A stretch of DNA of 64,000 nt from Gloeopeniophorella convolvens (Eukaryota; Basidiomycota; Agaricomycetes; Russulales), in NCBI GenBank assembly GCA_022496205.1, contig WTXD01000016.1, positions 248,001 through 312,000 of the forward strand, in the 5' to 3' direction. Under the pieces are notes generated by a model. It was not told where the DNA came from, ran no database searches, and was given only the letters and a program-made list of their open reading frames with translations. This document shows positions 23,317 to 35,261 of this stretch, piece by piece. The translations under genes and the position numbers were made by a program. Numbering within the stretch: position 1 is the first letter of the stretch; every line of letters begins with the position of its first letter.

Positions 23317-25674
23317 TTAGTAGAAAGGGCCATGGCCGCGTCTAGCGTGGTGCCGGCGGTGCGCGCTCGTGCCCGTCGTGCTCGCAGTCGCGGACGGCTT
23401 GGCGTGGCTGGACTTGTCGCAGTCCTCCATCTCGTCCCACTCTTCGTCCTCATGCCCGCGCAGGGGGTCGTGGATAGCGTGCCAGTGCCTGTGCTCCTCC
23501 TCCCACCTCCAGTCGTACACAGAAGTAGTCACGGTGCCTGCAGAAGACGTCGGCTTAGCGGGGACGGCGGTCGTTGCGTGGACGACGGTGGTGAGTGGGT
23601 CCGAGGGGATTCCGTCGCCTTTCTGTGAGGATGCGGAGCTGGAGGAGATGGTGACTTTGCCGGTCTGCGAGGATGCGATGCTAGTGGAGACGGCGATCTT
23701 GCCTGTTTGCGAGGACGCGACGCTAGTGGAGACAGCGACTTTGCCTGTCTGCGAGGATGCAGAACCGGAGGATACAGTAACCTTGCCCGTCTGCGAGGCC
23801 GCGATGCTGGTAGAGGCGGTGACCTTGCCTGCTGAGCTTGAGGAACTGGAGGTGGCCACCTCGCCAGTAGAGCTGCTCGAGTCGTCGCCCTCATCTTCGC
23901 CAGTGCAATCGTCGTCCTCGTCATCCTCGTCGTCTCCATCGTCTCCGTCATCTTCGTCATCATCAGTGCAATCGTCGTCTTCGTCATCAGAACCGGACGA
24001 GCCAGACGTAGGGCTGCTCGAGGGCTGCGACTGGGCGGACGAAGCCGTGGCATTGACTGTGCCGGAAGGGGTGGAGATAATGGGGAGAAGAGTCGACGAA
24101 GCGCCTGTGCCGGAGGACGTGGAGACAGTGGGACGAACGGACGATGCAGAATCCGTGGCAGTGGAGTTACCGCTGGAGGTCGAGGTGGCAACGCTGGGCG
24201 TAGCATGGCCAGAGGATGCAGTGACGGTAGCTTCACCCCCCGTCGAGGAGGATCCCACGGAGATGCTGATACTGGAGGATGCAGTGGCAGTAGAATTGGC
24301 GTTCTTCGAAGAAGTGGCAGCAGACGCGCTGCTGGAGGAAGGCACAGCCTTGTTAGTCGAAGCCGTGGAGGTCGTAACCGACGCAGAGCTTGAGATCGGG
24401 ACGGGGACTTCAGAGCCGGCGACACAATCAGCAACGACGTCGGCAGCAGAAGCAGGGCCAGGGCCCTCCGTGACCGCAACGCAGCCGGGGAGGTACGTCA
24501 AGAGCGTGTCGACGATCTTCTCCTCGGGCATTGGGTTCTTCGCGGAGCACGCGTTGTTCTCGTCATCCGTGTAGAAGCGTCCCTCATCCTCGAACACGGC
24601 GCAGTCCTCGATGACACCCGAGTCGGCCGTGCAGTTCGCAACTGCGCGGGACAGCACGTCGTGGTCCCAGCCGTTCATGAAGTCGGCGTGTAGCGCGAAA
24701 CCCGTCGGATCGCCGTTGCCTAGGACAGGGCGTCCGCCGTCGTTGAGAGCATTGAATGGCGCGATGTTGAAATAAATTTCATAGAAGATCGAGATAAGGT
24801 GGTGGGGGTGCGTCGGCGGGCACGAGCCGTTGTCGATGCCATCGGGGTATGCCATGTGCGACTTATGATCGGGCGAATCAAGGTTATGGCCGTCCCAGCA
24901 AGACCTGAAAAACACCTGTGCACGGAGGCCATTGGGGCAATTGATGTTGTTGAAGCCAGGGGTCTGCGGCTCAGCAGGGCCGTTGAAGTCAATGCTATGG
25001 GGTAGGGGACCGGGTTAGCCTTGAGCTCGAGTACTTGAGTGCCAACTTGGAAAAAGTAAGACCCACCAATTCCACGAGATCGCCTTAGAATCATCGCTGC
25101 CTGTGTTGTTCCTTACGTAGGGGTCCCCGGCCAGCATAACGAGGCCATCGGGGAATGCCTCCACCGTCTCATTTGGTCCGCTGCGCTGGAGATAATACCT
25201 GCAAAGGGTCAGAGAAATCTTCTGAGCTGGGTCTTTTTGGAAACTCACACAAGCATTCCTCCGTGATCGATGGACTGGAATGTTCCGTTCGGGTACTGCC
25301 AGTACTGAGATAGACAGTCAGCTTCTACACTTGTACATATAGACTTAGGGATGTCAACACACCAATTCGGGCTCCCAGTACGCGGACTTGTCGTCCTTGA
25401 CTTTGCATGTTGAGCACTGCGAGTTACGCAAATCTTCAAAGGTAGTGGTGTAGCTGATGGCTGCACCATATCAGACTGATGGGTCCAATCAGATGAATAA
25501 AAGGGGCGACGTACCATTCGAGCCCATGATTGTGTGGGCATGGCTACTTGCCTTACCGAGGGTGACGATGGGGTCCACGCGGGCGTCGAGGACGGCTTTG
25601 GTGCATGGCAAGCGAAAGAACGCGCTAGCAGAAGGAACGAGGAGGAGACCGGTTGCAAGAAGAGACAAAATCAT
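23317..25674 (-). CDS. secreted DUF1996 protein with Ser/Thr-rich and acidic tail
   Basis: The predicted protein of 707 aa has exons (minus strand) 25674-25515, 25460-25363, 25304-25249, 25198-25067 and 24994-23317. It begins with a signal peptide (MILSLLATGLLLVPSASA). The DUF1996 domain follows to about residue 340, with ARVDPIVTLGKASSHAHTI, KDDKSAYWEPELYW, AQVFFRSCWDGHN and PTHPHHLISIFYEIYF. Such secreted fungal proteins often carry cell-wall or carbohydrate-linked modules; their activity is unknown. The second half is a low-complexity, probably O-glycosylated Ser/Thr stalk with a near-continuous Asp/Glu tract (about 23890-24000) and a tandem repeat of the ASSQTGKV type (about 23630-23830). 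The protein ends with a basic AHRRHHARRGHG tail. I see no GPI signal. Splice joins are all in frame. Confidence 0.85.
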
Positions 25675-28600
25675 GGTTTTTGTTTTTTTAATAGAAGAAA
25701 GAATGGAAAACGCTCCAAGAGCGCAGGCTGAAGGGGCCGGGGGGTTTAGGGTACCTGCATGACTGGGATCTGTTCTTTATACTGCGCTCGCAGATCGGGT
25801 CAAGGCAACTCGTTCTGGAGGTTAGTATTGCCTAACCAAGGTCCAGGTCCGCAGATTCGAAGAGGTTCTTCTATCCGATGTGGGTGCCTGGCAACCTGGC
25901 AACTGCTGTGAGCAGCCGGTTCAGGCACTTTTTCGGATCAAGATGGTCACCGGCACTCCATATGTCCATGTCAGCATTTTGCTAACAACTCCCACGGGGT
26001 GGTGGGAATTTACCCTCAAGATCACGCCGGTTGGGAGAATTGATACCAAGAATGACCCCGATATAGATACATCTTGGAGACCCTTCAAAGCTTCATCACC
26101 GACCGTGTCGGCCGCCGTTTCGCCTCACCGTCACCAAGTTCTCACCGGCCTCGGGTTCAGCATGACATCCTCGCGCTCGTCGTCGCGTTACGAAGCTGAT
26201 TTCCTGTCGGCGCTCTAGGTTTCGAGCGCCTCATTAAGGCCGCCTTTCTCTCGCTGGATACTCTTCCGGCAACGATTCACATTTTCCAACTGGTTATCGC
26301 GAGCTCGAGTGTCCTAGTCAGGACCGGTTGCACTGCACTCGTGGATGATCGGCAGTCTATCGCGTCAGGGTACAGGAACGCTTTGTGAAGTACACCCGGA
26401 GCAGGGGTAAGCCTGGGCCGATAGCGCTTGCATCCTCGTGGAGACAACGTCTCGCTACGGCGCGCGTTGTATGACGCTCTTCGGCCCTCAAGCGCACAAA
26501 CTCCCTACTCCTTCACAGGGGCTCTTTGATGACTACGTCAACGAGTCAAGGGTGTCGAAGCATTGATTGGCCGGCTCGATTTGCACACTCCAATCTCTTG
26601 TCTGACAGCCTTGCCAAGTTCAATCTGCTCTCATGTTCTGGGTGTCAACGGGATATCTCCGCGTGGTCTTCCACATCCGGCCGTAAAAATTGCTTTGGTC
26701 TTGGCATTGAGGCATTCAGGGAAGCCCGAAGCGCTCTCTTGTTCAGCAGCAGTGCGGGATCCTGATGCCGTCGCGGAGTCTAAGCTCTGTTGCCGTCCGG
26801 GAGGTCTTGGTGCATCTGGCTTCTGTTTGATGCTGCACGTTCGCAACGTGACGCGATTCCCGACGGAACAAGAGTTGGACCATTTCCGGCGGGGCATGTC
26901 GGAGTGTGCTCTCATCCGCGTGCGCAAAGCCTGGGGGTGGGGTGTCTCGCGAAAACGAAAGTGTAAGAACAACGGGACGGATATACGGACTAAATACGTA
27001 TGTGCTGACTGACTCATGGTTTTGAGTAAGACAAGTTACTACACTCTTCGGAACTCGCAAGTTCATCGGTAATAACAAACAAGATGAAGTGCCCGACGCG
27101 TTCCAGGCGTCCTGGCGAATGGCCGTCGTGTTCTCATTGTGGGGAGAGAAGGAGGGATCAGGCCGGTATGCCCTAGGTGATGGGGGGACATCATGAGACA
27201 GCTTCTCCGCTCTAAGGAGAGATAGGCCGGGAGGCCATCCATTGCGATGTTGATCCTGGGCCATTGCTCCCCCGCCTGTGCCTAAGGGCATCGCCGCAGT
27301 ACCTAAACGACAAATGCCGATCCATAGCTTGGTTGGACGACCATAGACCATGATCTGAATTAAACCCTTCGGGTGATGAGCCCAAATGGGGTAGGGCCGG
27401 CTCGTTAGCCCCGGGATAATACGCAAAGCACCGCGGCGATTATCGCGTCGTTGTGCCGCGGCAATTCGGATGAAGCAGCGGGTCAGATTGCATACAAGGC
27501 AGTCGCTGCACTCGCCCGAAGGCATAAAGGCCAGTACGTGCTTACTCGCGGACCCGAACTCCACAGCGACCGGAAAGTTCCCGGCGGTGACTTGACCGAG
27601 ACCGCCCTTGCACACAGAGGTCGTCACTGACAGAGTTTGGACGTGGGTCATGGGTCGTGCACGGTCATTCTACAGAGGGGACTGTATATTTGAGATGCTC
27701 ACAGATTTTATTGTAGCGCATGGTCTTTGTCCAGGTTCTTGGACAAGGTAATTCAAACACCAGGAGGCACTGACCCGGACGGCAATAGAAAGAGGAGGGG
27801 GGGGGGGGGATCTGACCCACCTGGATCAAAGAGTATCTGATGGGAGAGGCGAAATATGGGATCCGGTGTTCCGCAAGTTCGGTTGGAGGGAGGCACTGGG
27901 GGCTCGGTGACATGGCCACAGCAGATAGACGGCATCAGGACTCACAAAGACTAGGGTCCCATCTCAGACCGCGCCTCCCTTCCAGCCCTTTATCGCCGCT
28001 CTGTCGCCCTGTGCCCATCATCAATATATCACATATAAGCCCTCCAGAATGGCCAAGTGAAGAATTGTCTTTCTTCCATTCCGCGCTGTCTAGCATCTCT
28101 GCTGGGATACGTGGTCAGGTAGGAGGTTTACGTGGGCTACCTTCCGTGCAATAAGTGAGTGTGAGTTCAAGCTTTCTCCTACTCCCGCTCTGCGATTTAC
28201 GGCATGACAGTAGGAAATGACGTTTCGCACGTCGGGGATGAGTGAGGTGGTGAGCTGAGCGGCCGCTAGCACCCCGCCTGAAGTCTTCCCTGGGTCATGT
28301 AACCGCAGTTTTGCCGCAGCTAATCCTAGTCCAGGTTGACGTTGAACCCGAGTCCAAGTGCCTCAAAGTGCTAACTCGCGGTAGCGATCCGCTGCTGGGT
28401 GTCCAATGGCTCATGCGCACGTCTTGTTAAAATTGTTTGGGACAGATTTCACCAGAGCCCGAGGCGGAAACCGTTACGGTCGCGGAACGACTGGGGAAGT
28501 GGTGGCAGGCTGATGAAGATTGTTTTGGTGAGTATATGTACTGCGGGCGCCTGAGGTTCGTGTTTCTACCATGTGATTGCAGTAAATACGCGTGGAGCGG

Positions 28601-28838
28601 AAATAGACGCGACGGGTGCGGGCCCGACCCACATGTTTCTCAGTGTGTGCATCCGCCTGCATCCGCTCCAGTCTACCCCAGTCGTCTCGCATTCTTCCTG
28701 CTCTTGCAAAACTTCACCGAAGTTAGCGACATACTTCCCCCGACTCGGACACGTGAAGAAGTACCACCAGCTATAGAAGACATCGTATAAGGTGCCCTGC
28801 CACGTAGTAGTACCCCTGACCACTGTTTGCAGACGACC
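25675..28838. other. gene-poor stretch with weak ORFs
   Basis: These 3.2 kb between the DUF1996 gene and the carrier gene hold no family I recognise. They contain a G13 run at 27797-27809. One 302-codon ORF on the minus strand (26743-27651) is listed separately. A plus-strand frame at 28437-28790 has a coding-like start (ending in WWQADEDCFG before a possible GTGAGT donor near 28528) and may be a lone exon. I cannot connect it to other exons. Confidence 0.35.
26743..27651 (-). CDS. hypothetical 302-aa ORF, no known domain
   Basis: This is an uninterrupted ORF from a real ATG (minus strand) to a stop. I do not recognise the protein. It is fairly rich in Arg, Pro and Cys, with a cysteine cluster near residue 45-58 (ECSDCLVCNLTRC), and has no signal peptide or clear membrane segment. 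It could be a chance ORF in moderately GC-rich DNA, since no splice structure or family resemblance supports it. It is the longest open frame in this 3.2 kb gap, which is the only reason to list it. Confidence 0.25.
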   Translation of the reverse strand: MTHVQTLSVTTSVCKGGLGQVTAGNFPVAVEFGSASKHVLAFMPSGECSDCLVCNLTRCFIRIAAAQRRDNRRGALRIIPGLTSRPYPIWAHHPKGLIQIMVYGRPTKLWIGICRLGTAAMPLGTGGGAMAQDQHRNGWPPGLSLLRAEKLSHDVPPSPRAYRPDPSFSPHNENTTAIRQDAWNASGTSSCLLLPMNLRVPKSVVTCLTQNHESVSTYVFSPYIRPVVLTLSFSRDTPPPGFAHADESTLRHAPPEMVQLLFRRESRHVANVQHQTEARCTKTSRTATELRLRDGIRIPHCC

Positions 28839-30100
28839 ATGGCGAGCGATTCGTTCATCCACTCGGTAGCTGGTGCTGCAGGCGGTATCCTGGCCATGAG
28901 TGCAACATAGTGAGTGCTCAAAGTCGATGCTATCGGTGTCAGCCTACTCATTTAGACCATGCAGCCCTTTGGTTTTTCTTTCGACTCGTGCAGCGAATGA
29001 GACCAAGGGCCAGGGAAAGGTGATTCAAATCGCTTGACAGCAGCGTGGTAAAACGCTGGCATATACACAATCTGATGTTTGGTACAGTCCACATACCAGG
29101 CGGTGGTCGACGTCTTGAAACGCGAGGGTGTCCGTGGACTGTACAGCGGACTGAACTCTAGCCTGCTTGGCATTGCCGTGACCAATGGGTGCGTGTATAC
29201 TCTTCAATATCTACGATCGGGCTCATTCCACACTCAGCGTCTACTATTACTTCTACGAGAGCACGAAAGGTGTCATCATCCGTTCTCGCGGTGGCAGCCA
29301 GGGCCTCTCGACCCTCGAGTCTATGCTCGCGGGACTCATTGCCGGTTCGCCTCCTCTCCCTTCATCCAGCACAGTCCGCTGAACGCCGCTCAGGCACCGC
29401 GACGACTATCACCTCGAACCCGGTTTGGGTGATCCAGGCGGCGCAAACCGTCAGTGGAATGGATACGGGCGCTGTCGACGCGCCGCCGCCGAAACGCCTC
29501 GGCGCCTTCGCTACCGCCGCGCATCTCCTGCAAACTGACGGCCCTGCGGCGTTCTTCCGCGGCCTTGGCCCCGCCCTTGTGCTCGTTGTGAACCCAGTGC
29601 TCCAGTACACTGTTTTCGAGCAACTCAAGAACGCGCTCGTGCGCCGCCGGCGTCAGGCAGGCCGCACAGGTCCACTGCTCACCGACTGGGACTTCTTCCT
29701 GCTCGGCGCAGTCTCTAAGCTTGTCGCCACTGGGGTGACATACCCTTACATGTGCGCTTTCGCTTTCTCTAACCTATACTTGCAATACTGACTAGTATTC
29801 CACAGTGTTGTGAAGTCACGTCTGCAGGCCGGCCACGCCGCAGCCGCGCGCTACCGCTCCGCGCTGCATGGCCTGCGCACCATCATCGCTGAAGAGGGCG
29901 TCAGCGGGGTATACAAGGGTGCCGCATCCAAGCTGCTCCAGAGCGTGCTCACTGCGGCTATTCTGTTCGCGAGTCAGCGGCGTATCTATGAACTTACGAA
30001 GAAAGTGCGTTTCCGTTTCCGTGTTAGAGGTAAGCGTGTCCGCTGATCGTGATTCGGTCTCTGGGGGAAATAGGTAATTGTGCCTGTAACGACCAAGTAG
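28839..30100 (+). CDS. peroxisomal adenine-nucleotide carrier (PMP47/ANT1 type)
   Basis: The predicted mitochondrial-carrier-family protein of 305 aa has exons 28839-28909, 28965-29019, 29088-29188, 29238-29344, 29394-29751, 29806-30004 and 30074-30100. The three carrier repeats carry YPLVFLSTRA (the usual acidic residue of the PxDxx[KR] motif is missing in repeat 1), NPVWVIQAAQ in repeat 2 and YPYIVVKSRLQAG in repeat 3. NPxWV and YPYxxVKSR are typical of peroxisomal carriers of the PMP47, yeast Ant1 and SLC25A17 group. These exchange ATP for AMP or carry CoA-type cofactors across the peroxisomal membrane for fatty-acid activation. GVRGLYSGLNSSLLGIAVTNG and GVSGVYKGAASKLLQSVLTA are the conserved matrix-side repeats. 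All junctions are in frame and the stop is in a nine-codon last exon. Confidence 0.9.
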
Positions 30101-30605
30101 AAGTTTATAGGGCTGTACGTTTTGTATGAGATTACTACCGGGCGATTAATTTGCATGGTTTGCCTTGGGTGGACCGCCGTGCTCGAGGAGGGTCAAGATA
30201 CACAGGCGCCGTGGTGAACGATGCGAGGCATCTCGTACTTTAGTTTCCTCTGCCCCCCCGACATATTGTACAACTTTTTTTGCTTCTAGTTTGATTGATA
30301 TCGCAGTGGAGTGCTAACCCTACTGACATGTGAGAACGCTCGAATAAGGTAATCTACTGCAGTAAAGAACACCTCAGACACGGTAGTATGAAGAACTTGT
30401 AATTGAAAGCGCGTGAGAGTGCGTAGCGGATGGCGGTAGTTGTGTCCGCGGGTGGCACAGCCACAGTCTCAGACCAGTTCATCATGTTGCACCCTCTCTC
30501 CATTCCCAAGTTACCCTTTACTTGTACCTTCAACGAGATTCTGCAGCCCTCTTGAGTACACCACAGACTTCTCCAAGATAAACTGCGCAAAGGCTGAAAA
30601 CGTTA
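30101..30605. other. intergenic spacer
   Basis: This 505-bp spacer lies between the carrier gene and the first F-box gene. I see no gene or repeat in it. Confidence 0.45.
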
Positions 30606-32423
30606 ATGGGAAACAGAGAAGAACTGAATCGGCCTCCGCCCAGGTCTGCATGGAGAGCTATGGGTTTGTCCCGCTGGGGGTGGGGTTCACCTCCAAAGCA
30701 GTGCGTCATCCGCATTCTATGGTGTTTCGGGGCTGATTGTCGATACCTCTCCGGTAGTGAGACATCCAAGGGCGGGTCTCGAGCAATACCAGAGTCTAAG
30801 GCGGGACAAAGTGACCTTCCCGGGCTCCCTGTCGAACTTCTGCAGAAGATCTTCACTTATTGCGCCGAACCCAACACGAGTCACTCTACCAATTCCGCCC
30901 TTGGGTATCCTGCGTGGATAGGAGTCACCCATGTGTGCAGCTACTGGCGTGCTGTCGCCCTCAACCATCACTCCCTCTGGGCCTCGATCGACCCCAATTT
31001 ATCGACGACTTGGATCAAAATTCTCATGGAACGCTCCAATCCTGTACCTGTCGATGTTGATCTCCGCCTCGACGATGCTACACCCGCCACGGATTGTAGT
31101 CGTCCGGGTGTCGACGATGCTATCGCCCTCCTCGCAGACTGCGCCCGCCTCCGCTCACTCAAGCTCGTCGGCCACCCCGGTGCCATCTCTGCCGCCCTAG
31201 ACTCAATGCGCACTCCAGCACCCGTAGACAGCCTCACGCTGTCCATCTTCAGCCGCAGCGGGCCGCGAGTCCTCCCCGAGGGCCTCTTCGGCGGACAAGC
31301 GCCAATCAAACGCATCAACTTTGCTGCGGACCCTTGCGTCGTCGCACCGGCCTGGCTCCTGCGCGGAATCACGCACTTCACGTCCGGGGAGCAAATCCCG
31401 CTTCCGGCGCTTCTCGCTGCGCTGCGCCAGATGCCCGCACTAATACATTTCAAGCTGCAGCACTGCCGCGCGCACTGGGATCCAGCGGACGCGGCACCCG
31501 CGACAGACCTCGTGCCGCTCCCGCACCTCGCGACGCTCGTCGTGCGCGCAGATTCTCCGCGTTACTTCGTGCTCCTCTGCCGTAGTCTCGCACTGCCATC
31601 TCATGCGGTGCGCCGGCACGAGCTTGTCACGGTTGCGATTTCTGGGTGGGAGCGCTGGGCATCGTGGCTGCCAACCATTCGCAGGATTGCAGATGAAGCA
31701 GGCGGGCTACAGACCGTGCATATCACGGGCGGCATCCGGAAGGGCACGTTCTGCGCTTGGAGTGGCGGCGCCGACGACACCGACGCGCATTTTCACTTTG
31801 CTATGGAGTGGTCTTGCCCCCTGCCATTCGACATTCTGCGCCTTTCGGAAGCCTCCGAGGGGCAGCTTGCGAGCCCGTTTTTCCATCTCAGCACGCTGTG
31901 CGACGCCCTCGGTGCAGATTGCGCACGCAAACTGGTCATTGCAGCGGACCCGGAGTGCGCGGGACTTCGTGAAGCATATTGGTGGAGGTTACTCCCGCTA
32001 CTGCCCGGCGTCACGGACTTGGAGTTGGATGCTAATGCCCATTCAATCCTGCGCACAGCGTGGACACAAGACGGCGCTCCTGCTGTTCTGCCGGCGCTGC
32101 AGAACGTGCTCGTCGCACCTCCGAAGAGGAAGACGACCCGCCAGGCGGTGATGCCAGGCGAGGGCCCTGCCGATGGCCCTTCTCCTACGGGGCGACGAGG
32201 CTTCATATCTCGTATAGTTTCCTCGAAGGCGTTGAAGGTCGGACCTCCTACGCAAACTCCAGCGGAGGCGGTATCGGGTTTTTTCGAGTCGGACATACGG
32301 CCACAAACCCAAGGTCCCGGGACGACGCAGCAGGTCGGGGAGGATACCCCGCATGAGCTGGTCAGGTTGCTGCATGGCCTGGCAGCACGGGGCTCTGTGC
32401 ATGATCTGATCTATCTGTCGTGA
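30606..32423 (+). CDS. F-box protein 1 of the local array
   Basis: This open frame encodes 605 aa. An F-box occupies about residues 70-118 (LPGLPVELLQKIFTYC, THVCSYWRAVALNHHSLWASI). About 400 residues follow with irregular leucine-rich periodicity (LRSLKLVGHPGAISAALDSM, LLRGITHFTSGEQIPLPALL, LPGVTDLELDANAHSIL), as in basidiomycete F-box/LRR-like families. F-box proteins bind Skp1 and recruit substrates to SCF ubiquitin ligases; the target is unknown. The first about 60 residues are unlike the neighbours and may not be coding, so a later or spliced start is possible. The closest relative in the window is the next gene: both share LSTTWIK, MERS.P.PVDV and EQIPL.ALLAALRQM.AL.H.KL. Confidence 0.82.
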   Translation: MGNREELNRPPPRSAWRAMGLSRWGWGSPPKQCVIRILWCFGADCRYLSGSETSKGGSRAIPESKAGQSDLPGLPVELLQKIFTYCAEPNTSHSTNSALGYPAWIGVTHVCSYWRAVALNHHSLWASIDPNLSTTWIKILMERSNPVPVDVDLRLDDATPATDCSRPGVDDAIALLADCARLRSLKLVGHPGAISAALDSMRTPAPVDSLTLSIFSRSGPRVLPEGLFGGQAPIKRINFAADPCVVAPAWLLRGITHFTSGEQIPLPALLAALRQMPALIHFKLQHCRAHWDPADAAPATDLVPLPHLATLVVRADSPRYFVLLCRSLALPSHAVRRHELVTVAISGWERWASWLPTIRRIADEAGGLQTVHITGGIRKGTFCAWSGGADDTDAHFHFAMEWSCPLPFDILRLSEASEGQLASPFFHLSTLCDALGADCARKLVIAADPECAGLREAYWWRLLPLLPGVTDLELDANAHSILRTAWTQDGAPAVLPALQNVLVAPPKRKTTRQAVMPGEGPADGPSPTGRRGFISRIVSSKALKVGPPTQTPAEAVSGFFESDIRPQTQGPGTTQQVGEDTPHELVRLLHGLAARGSVHDLIYLS

Positions 32424-32975
32424 TGCTAGCACCTGATCTTGATTGTCACTTATACAACATATGTTCTGTAACTTCCAAGTTGATACCCATGAACAATGCT
32501 ACTCACCGGACTTACCCTGACCATCTCGATCCTCTCTTGTTTGCTTTCCATGGGATTTCTACGCAGGGATCTTCGCCCAGTCGACGACTTTATTCTGATA
32601 CGTCGATTAGCTAGTACAAACCTAATTGCTGGCTTGTCAGTGCGCATTCAGTCGATCAGTGGACGAAGTCCATGTCATTCGGAGTTGGCTCGGGCTTGGG
32701 TTCGGGTCTGTTCGGGTGTGACTGGCGCCCAGGTACGGGCGTGGCGGGCACAGCTTCGCTCTCAGTTGACAACCGTGGTGAATTGGCAGTTTACAAGCTT
32801 CAAGCTGCAGCTGCCTGACATCCAGCACTACCAGGATTACCTCGAAATCCACCCAGAGCGACTTGTGTATCGATCCAGCTGCCACCGTTAACAGCGAAGA
32901 ATAATCCCCAGATCAACCTTCTATCAAACCTGCATCTCAGATAGTCTTTGCAGGAGGCTGAGTCCGCCCAACAAC
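32424..32975. other. intergenic spacer
   Basis: This 552-bp spacer lies between F-box genes 1 and 2. A 131-codon frame at 32496-32891 has no family resemblance. I see nothing else. Confidence 0.4.
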
Positions 32976-34597
32976 ATGCAGTGCGTCACCTGGTCTACCT
33001 TGGTCGCTCATGGTAGTACAGGGTGGCTCATTGGAAACTCTCCTCTTGTAGGAAAGGTGCCTCCATAGATGGGTCCCTAGCATTCGCTACGGATGGCCCA
33101 CCAGCTGGCCTTTCCCTTTCCGAGGGGTTCCCTGTCGAACTGCTACAGGAGATCTTCAGTTACTGTGTCGACTCCTACTCGCACATGCCTCCAACTGTCC
33201 GCCTTGTCCGACTCTGTGTGCAGCCCCAGTGGATCCCGATCACCTATGTGTGTCGTTACTGGCGTACTATCTCCCTCAATCACCACACCCTCTGGACCTC
33301 GATTAGCCCCAATCTATCGACGACTTGGATCAAAGCCTTCATGGAGCGTTCCTATCCACTACCTGTCGATGTTTACCTTTTCCTCGATGACCCTTTCTTC
33401 CACCGCTCCAAACCGTACGAGTGTCCAAGTGTCAATGACGCTATCACACTCTTCGCGGGCTGCACGCGCATGTGCTCCCTCAGACTTTCCGGTCGTTCCG
33501 ACGCCGTCTTCACGGTTTTAGCCGCTCTACGTGCCCCGGCGCCCGTCACCAGCCTCGTAATCTGCATCTCCGGCCAGTGTCCGGAGCCGCTACTCCTCCC
33601 TGAAGGCATCTTCAACGGGCGCGCGCCAATTCGACACCTGGACCTTGTTGCGAGGCTTTACATCGTGGCACCGAGCTGGCTTCTGCAAGGAGTAACGAGC
33701 TTCACAACCGCAGAGCAAATCCCGCTTCACGCGCTGCTCGCTGCGCTGCGCCAGATGGCTGCGCTGACGCACCTCAAGCTGTTAAACTGCCGCGCAAGTT
33801 GGGAACTAGACATCACAGCGCCTACGAACGACCTCGTGCCTCTGCCACATCTCGAGGTACTCACCGTTCGCGCGCATGACCCGCGCTACTTCGCACTGCT
33901 GTGCTGCAGCATTGCACGGCCGCCCGGCGTGGTGCTGCAGCAAGAGCTCGCCATAAAGGTAACTCCTATATTGATAAGTTGGACGCCGTGGCTCGCGGCT
34001 GTACGCATGCTCGCGGACGCCGCAGGCGGAATGAAGAACATGCGTATCACGGGCAGCAAGGAACAGGGCACACTCTGCGCATGGACCGGCGACACTTCAA
34101 CTCCAGACTTGAACGCGCAACTCCACTTTGCAATGAAGTGGGACCTTCCTCCTTCGCCTCGATCCATGGCCACATACTTTCCGGTGGCTTCTGAACCGGT
34201 GTCTATTCAAGCCGCGCATTTCCACTGGGTCGGTAGGCTGTGCGGCGCTATTGGTGCAAAAGCAGCGCGCAGATTTGCACTCAACAAGTTGGACCCCGCG
34301 TGCGCAGAGCTCCCATGGGCGCACTGGTCCAGGCTGCTGGAGCAGCTCCCTGGCGTCGTAGAGCTGGAGTTGGATACTGGTACAGAGTCCATATTGCGTT
34401 CCGCGTGGATGAAAGACCGCGCTGCCGCCGCTGTCCTTCCTGCATTGCAGAGCGTGCGCGTCGTGTCTCCAGACGAACAGACGACTCATGCGCATGTGTC
34501 ACATTCGGACCTGATCGGATTATTGCAGGGCAGAGCAGCGCAACTCTCCGTGCCTGGTTCGATAGCTGTTGCATCTTCAGCAGATGATGTTAAGTGA
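32976..34597 (+). CDS. F-box protein 2 of the local array
   Basis: The main open exon is 33022-34597, about 525 codons. It has an F-box near residues 30-85 (EGFPVELLQEIFSYC, ITYVCRYWRTISLNHHTLWTSI) and the same leucine-rich body as F-box gene 1. No ATG lies in frame upstream of the F-box before a TAG at 33014-33016. The best start I can find is a 5-nt first exon (32976-32980, ATGCA) joined through a 41-bp GT-AG intron (32981-33021) to give MQVAHWKL. That very short exon is uncertain; an undetected exon further upstream is the alternative. The gene is a tandem paralogue of F-box 1, and its N-terminal leader differs completely from that gene. Confidence 0.75.
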
Positions 34598-35261
34598 TCC
34601 CGATTGTTCGTCATTTATTCGTTCTGCGTCGTCGATACCGTGACTCCTCTCACGAGCGGCGAGGCCCCCCTTGATGTTACTCTACAGTCGAATTACATAC
34701 CCCAAGTTCATGCACAATCGTTGGTGCTGGGATCGTTGGTTCATGAGCCTACAGTATCTGTACCATGGCACGTTGGCTTATTTCGGGTATTGGCAACCTT
34801 TTGTTACAATAAGAGGATAGAACTTGGATAGAACAGAATTTATAATTGGTTGACTACGTGACATAAGTAGAAGAGGAAGTTGTCACGGGCATCGTATCAG
34901 AATCAACTTCTCCTGCGCGGCCACGCGCGCTTACTAGCTTCATACATAAGCGCTTAAGCCGTCAATGTCACTAGTCACCAGTATCACTGACACCACCACC
35001 GCTCCCAGGCAGCGACGAACGAATATTTGATCCTGCATATCCCCACCAACATCTGCGTCACTCCCTCACAGTCATTCCGTCGAGTCCCAATCGCATTGTG
35101 TGGGGCACCTACATGTGCGATGACAAGTTGGTTGGGCGAGCTTAGTGTGCCGCAGAAGATTCTGAGGGCCGCGAGGAGGGCGTTGGCGATAGAGTCGCTT
35201 GGATGGCGCCTTATTGATTCGGACTCCTCGTACGTCTTTCCGCGTTATCGTTGACCAGCCA
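34598..35261. other. intergenic spacer
   Basis: This 664-bp spacer lies between F-box genes 2 and 3 and is partly AT-rich. No gene or repeat can be supported. Confidence 0.4.

Noticed and set aside
23369..24574. A 401-codon plus-strand ORF, Val/Glu/Ser-rich.
   Set aside because: It is the antisense of the repetitive Ser/Thr tail of the DUF1996 gene.
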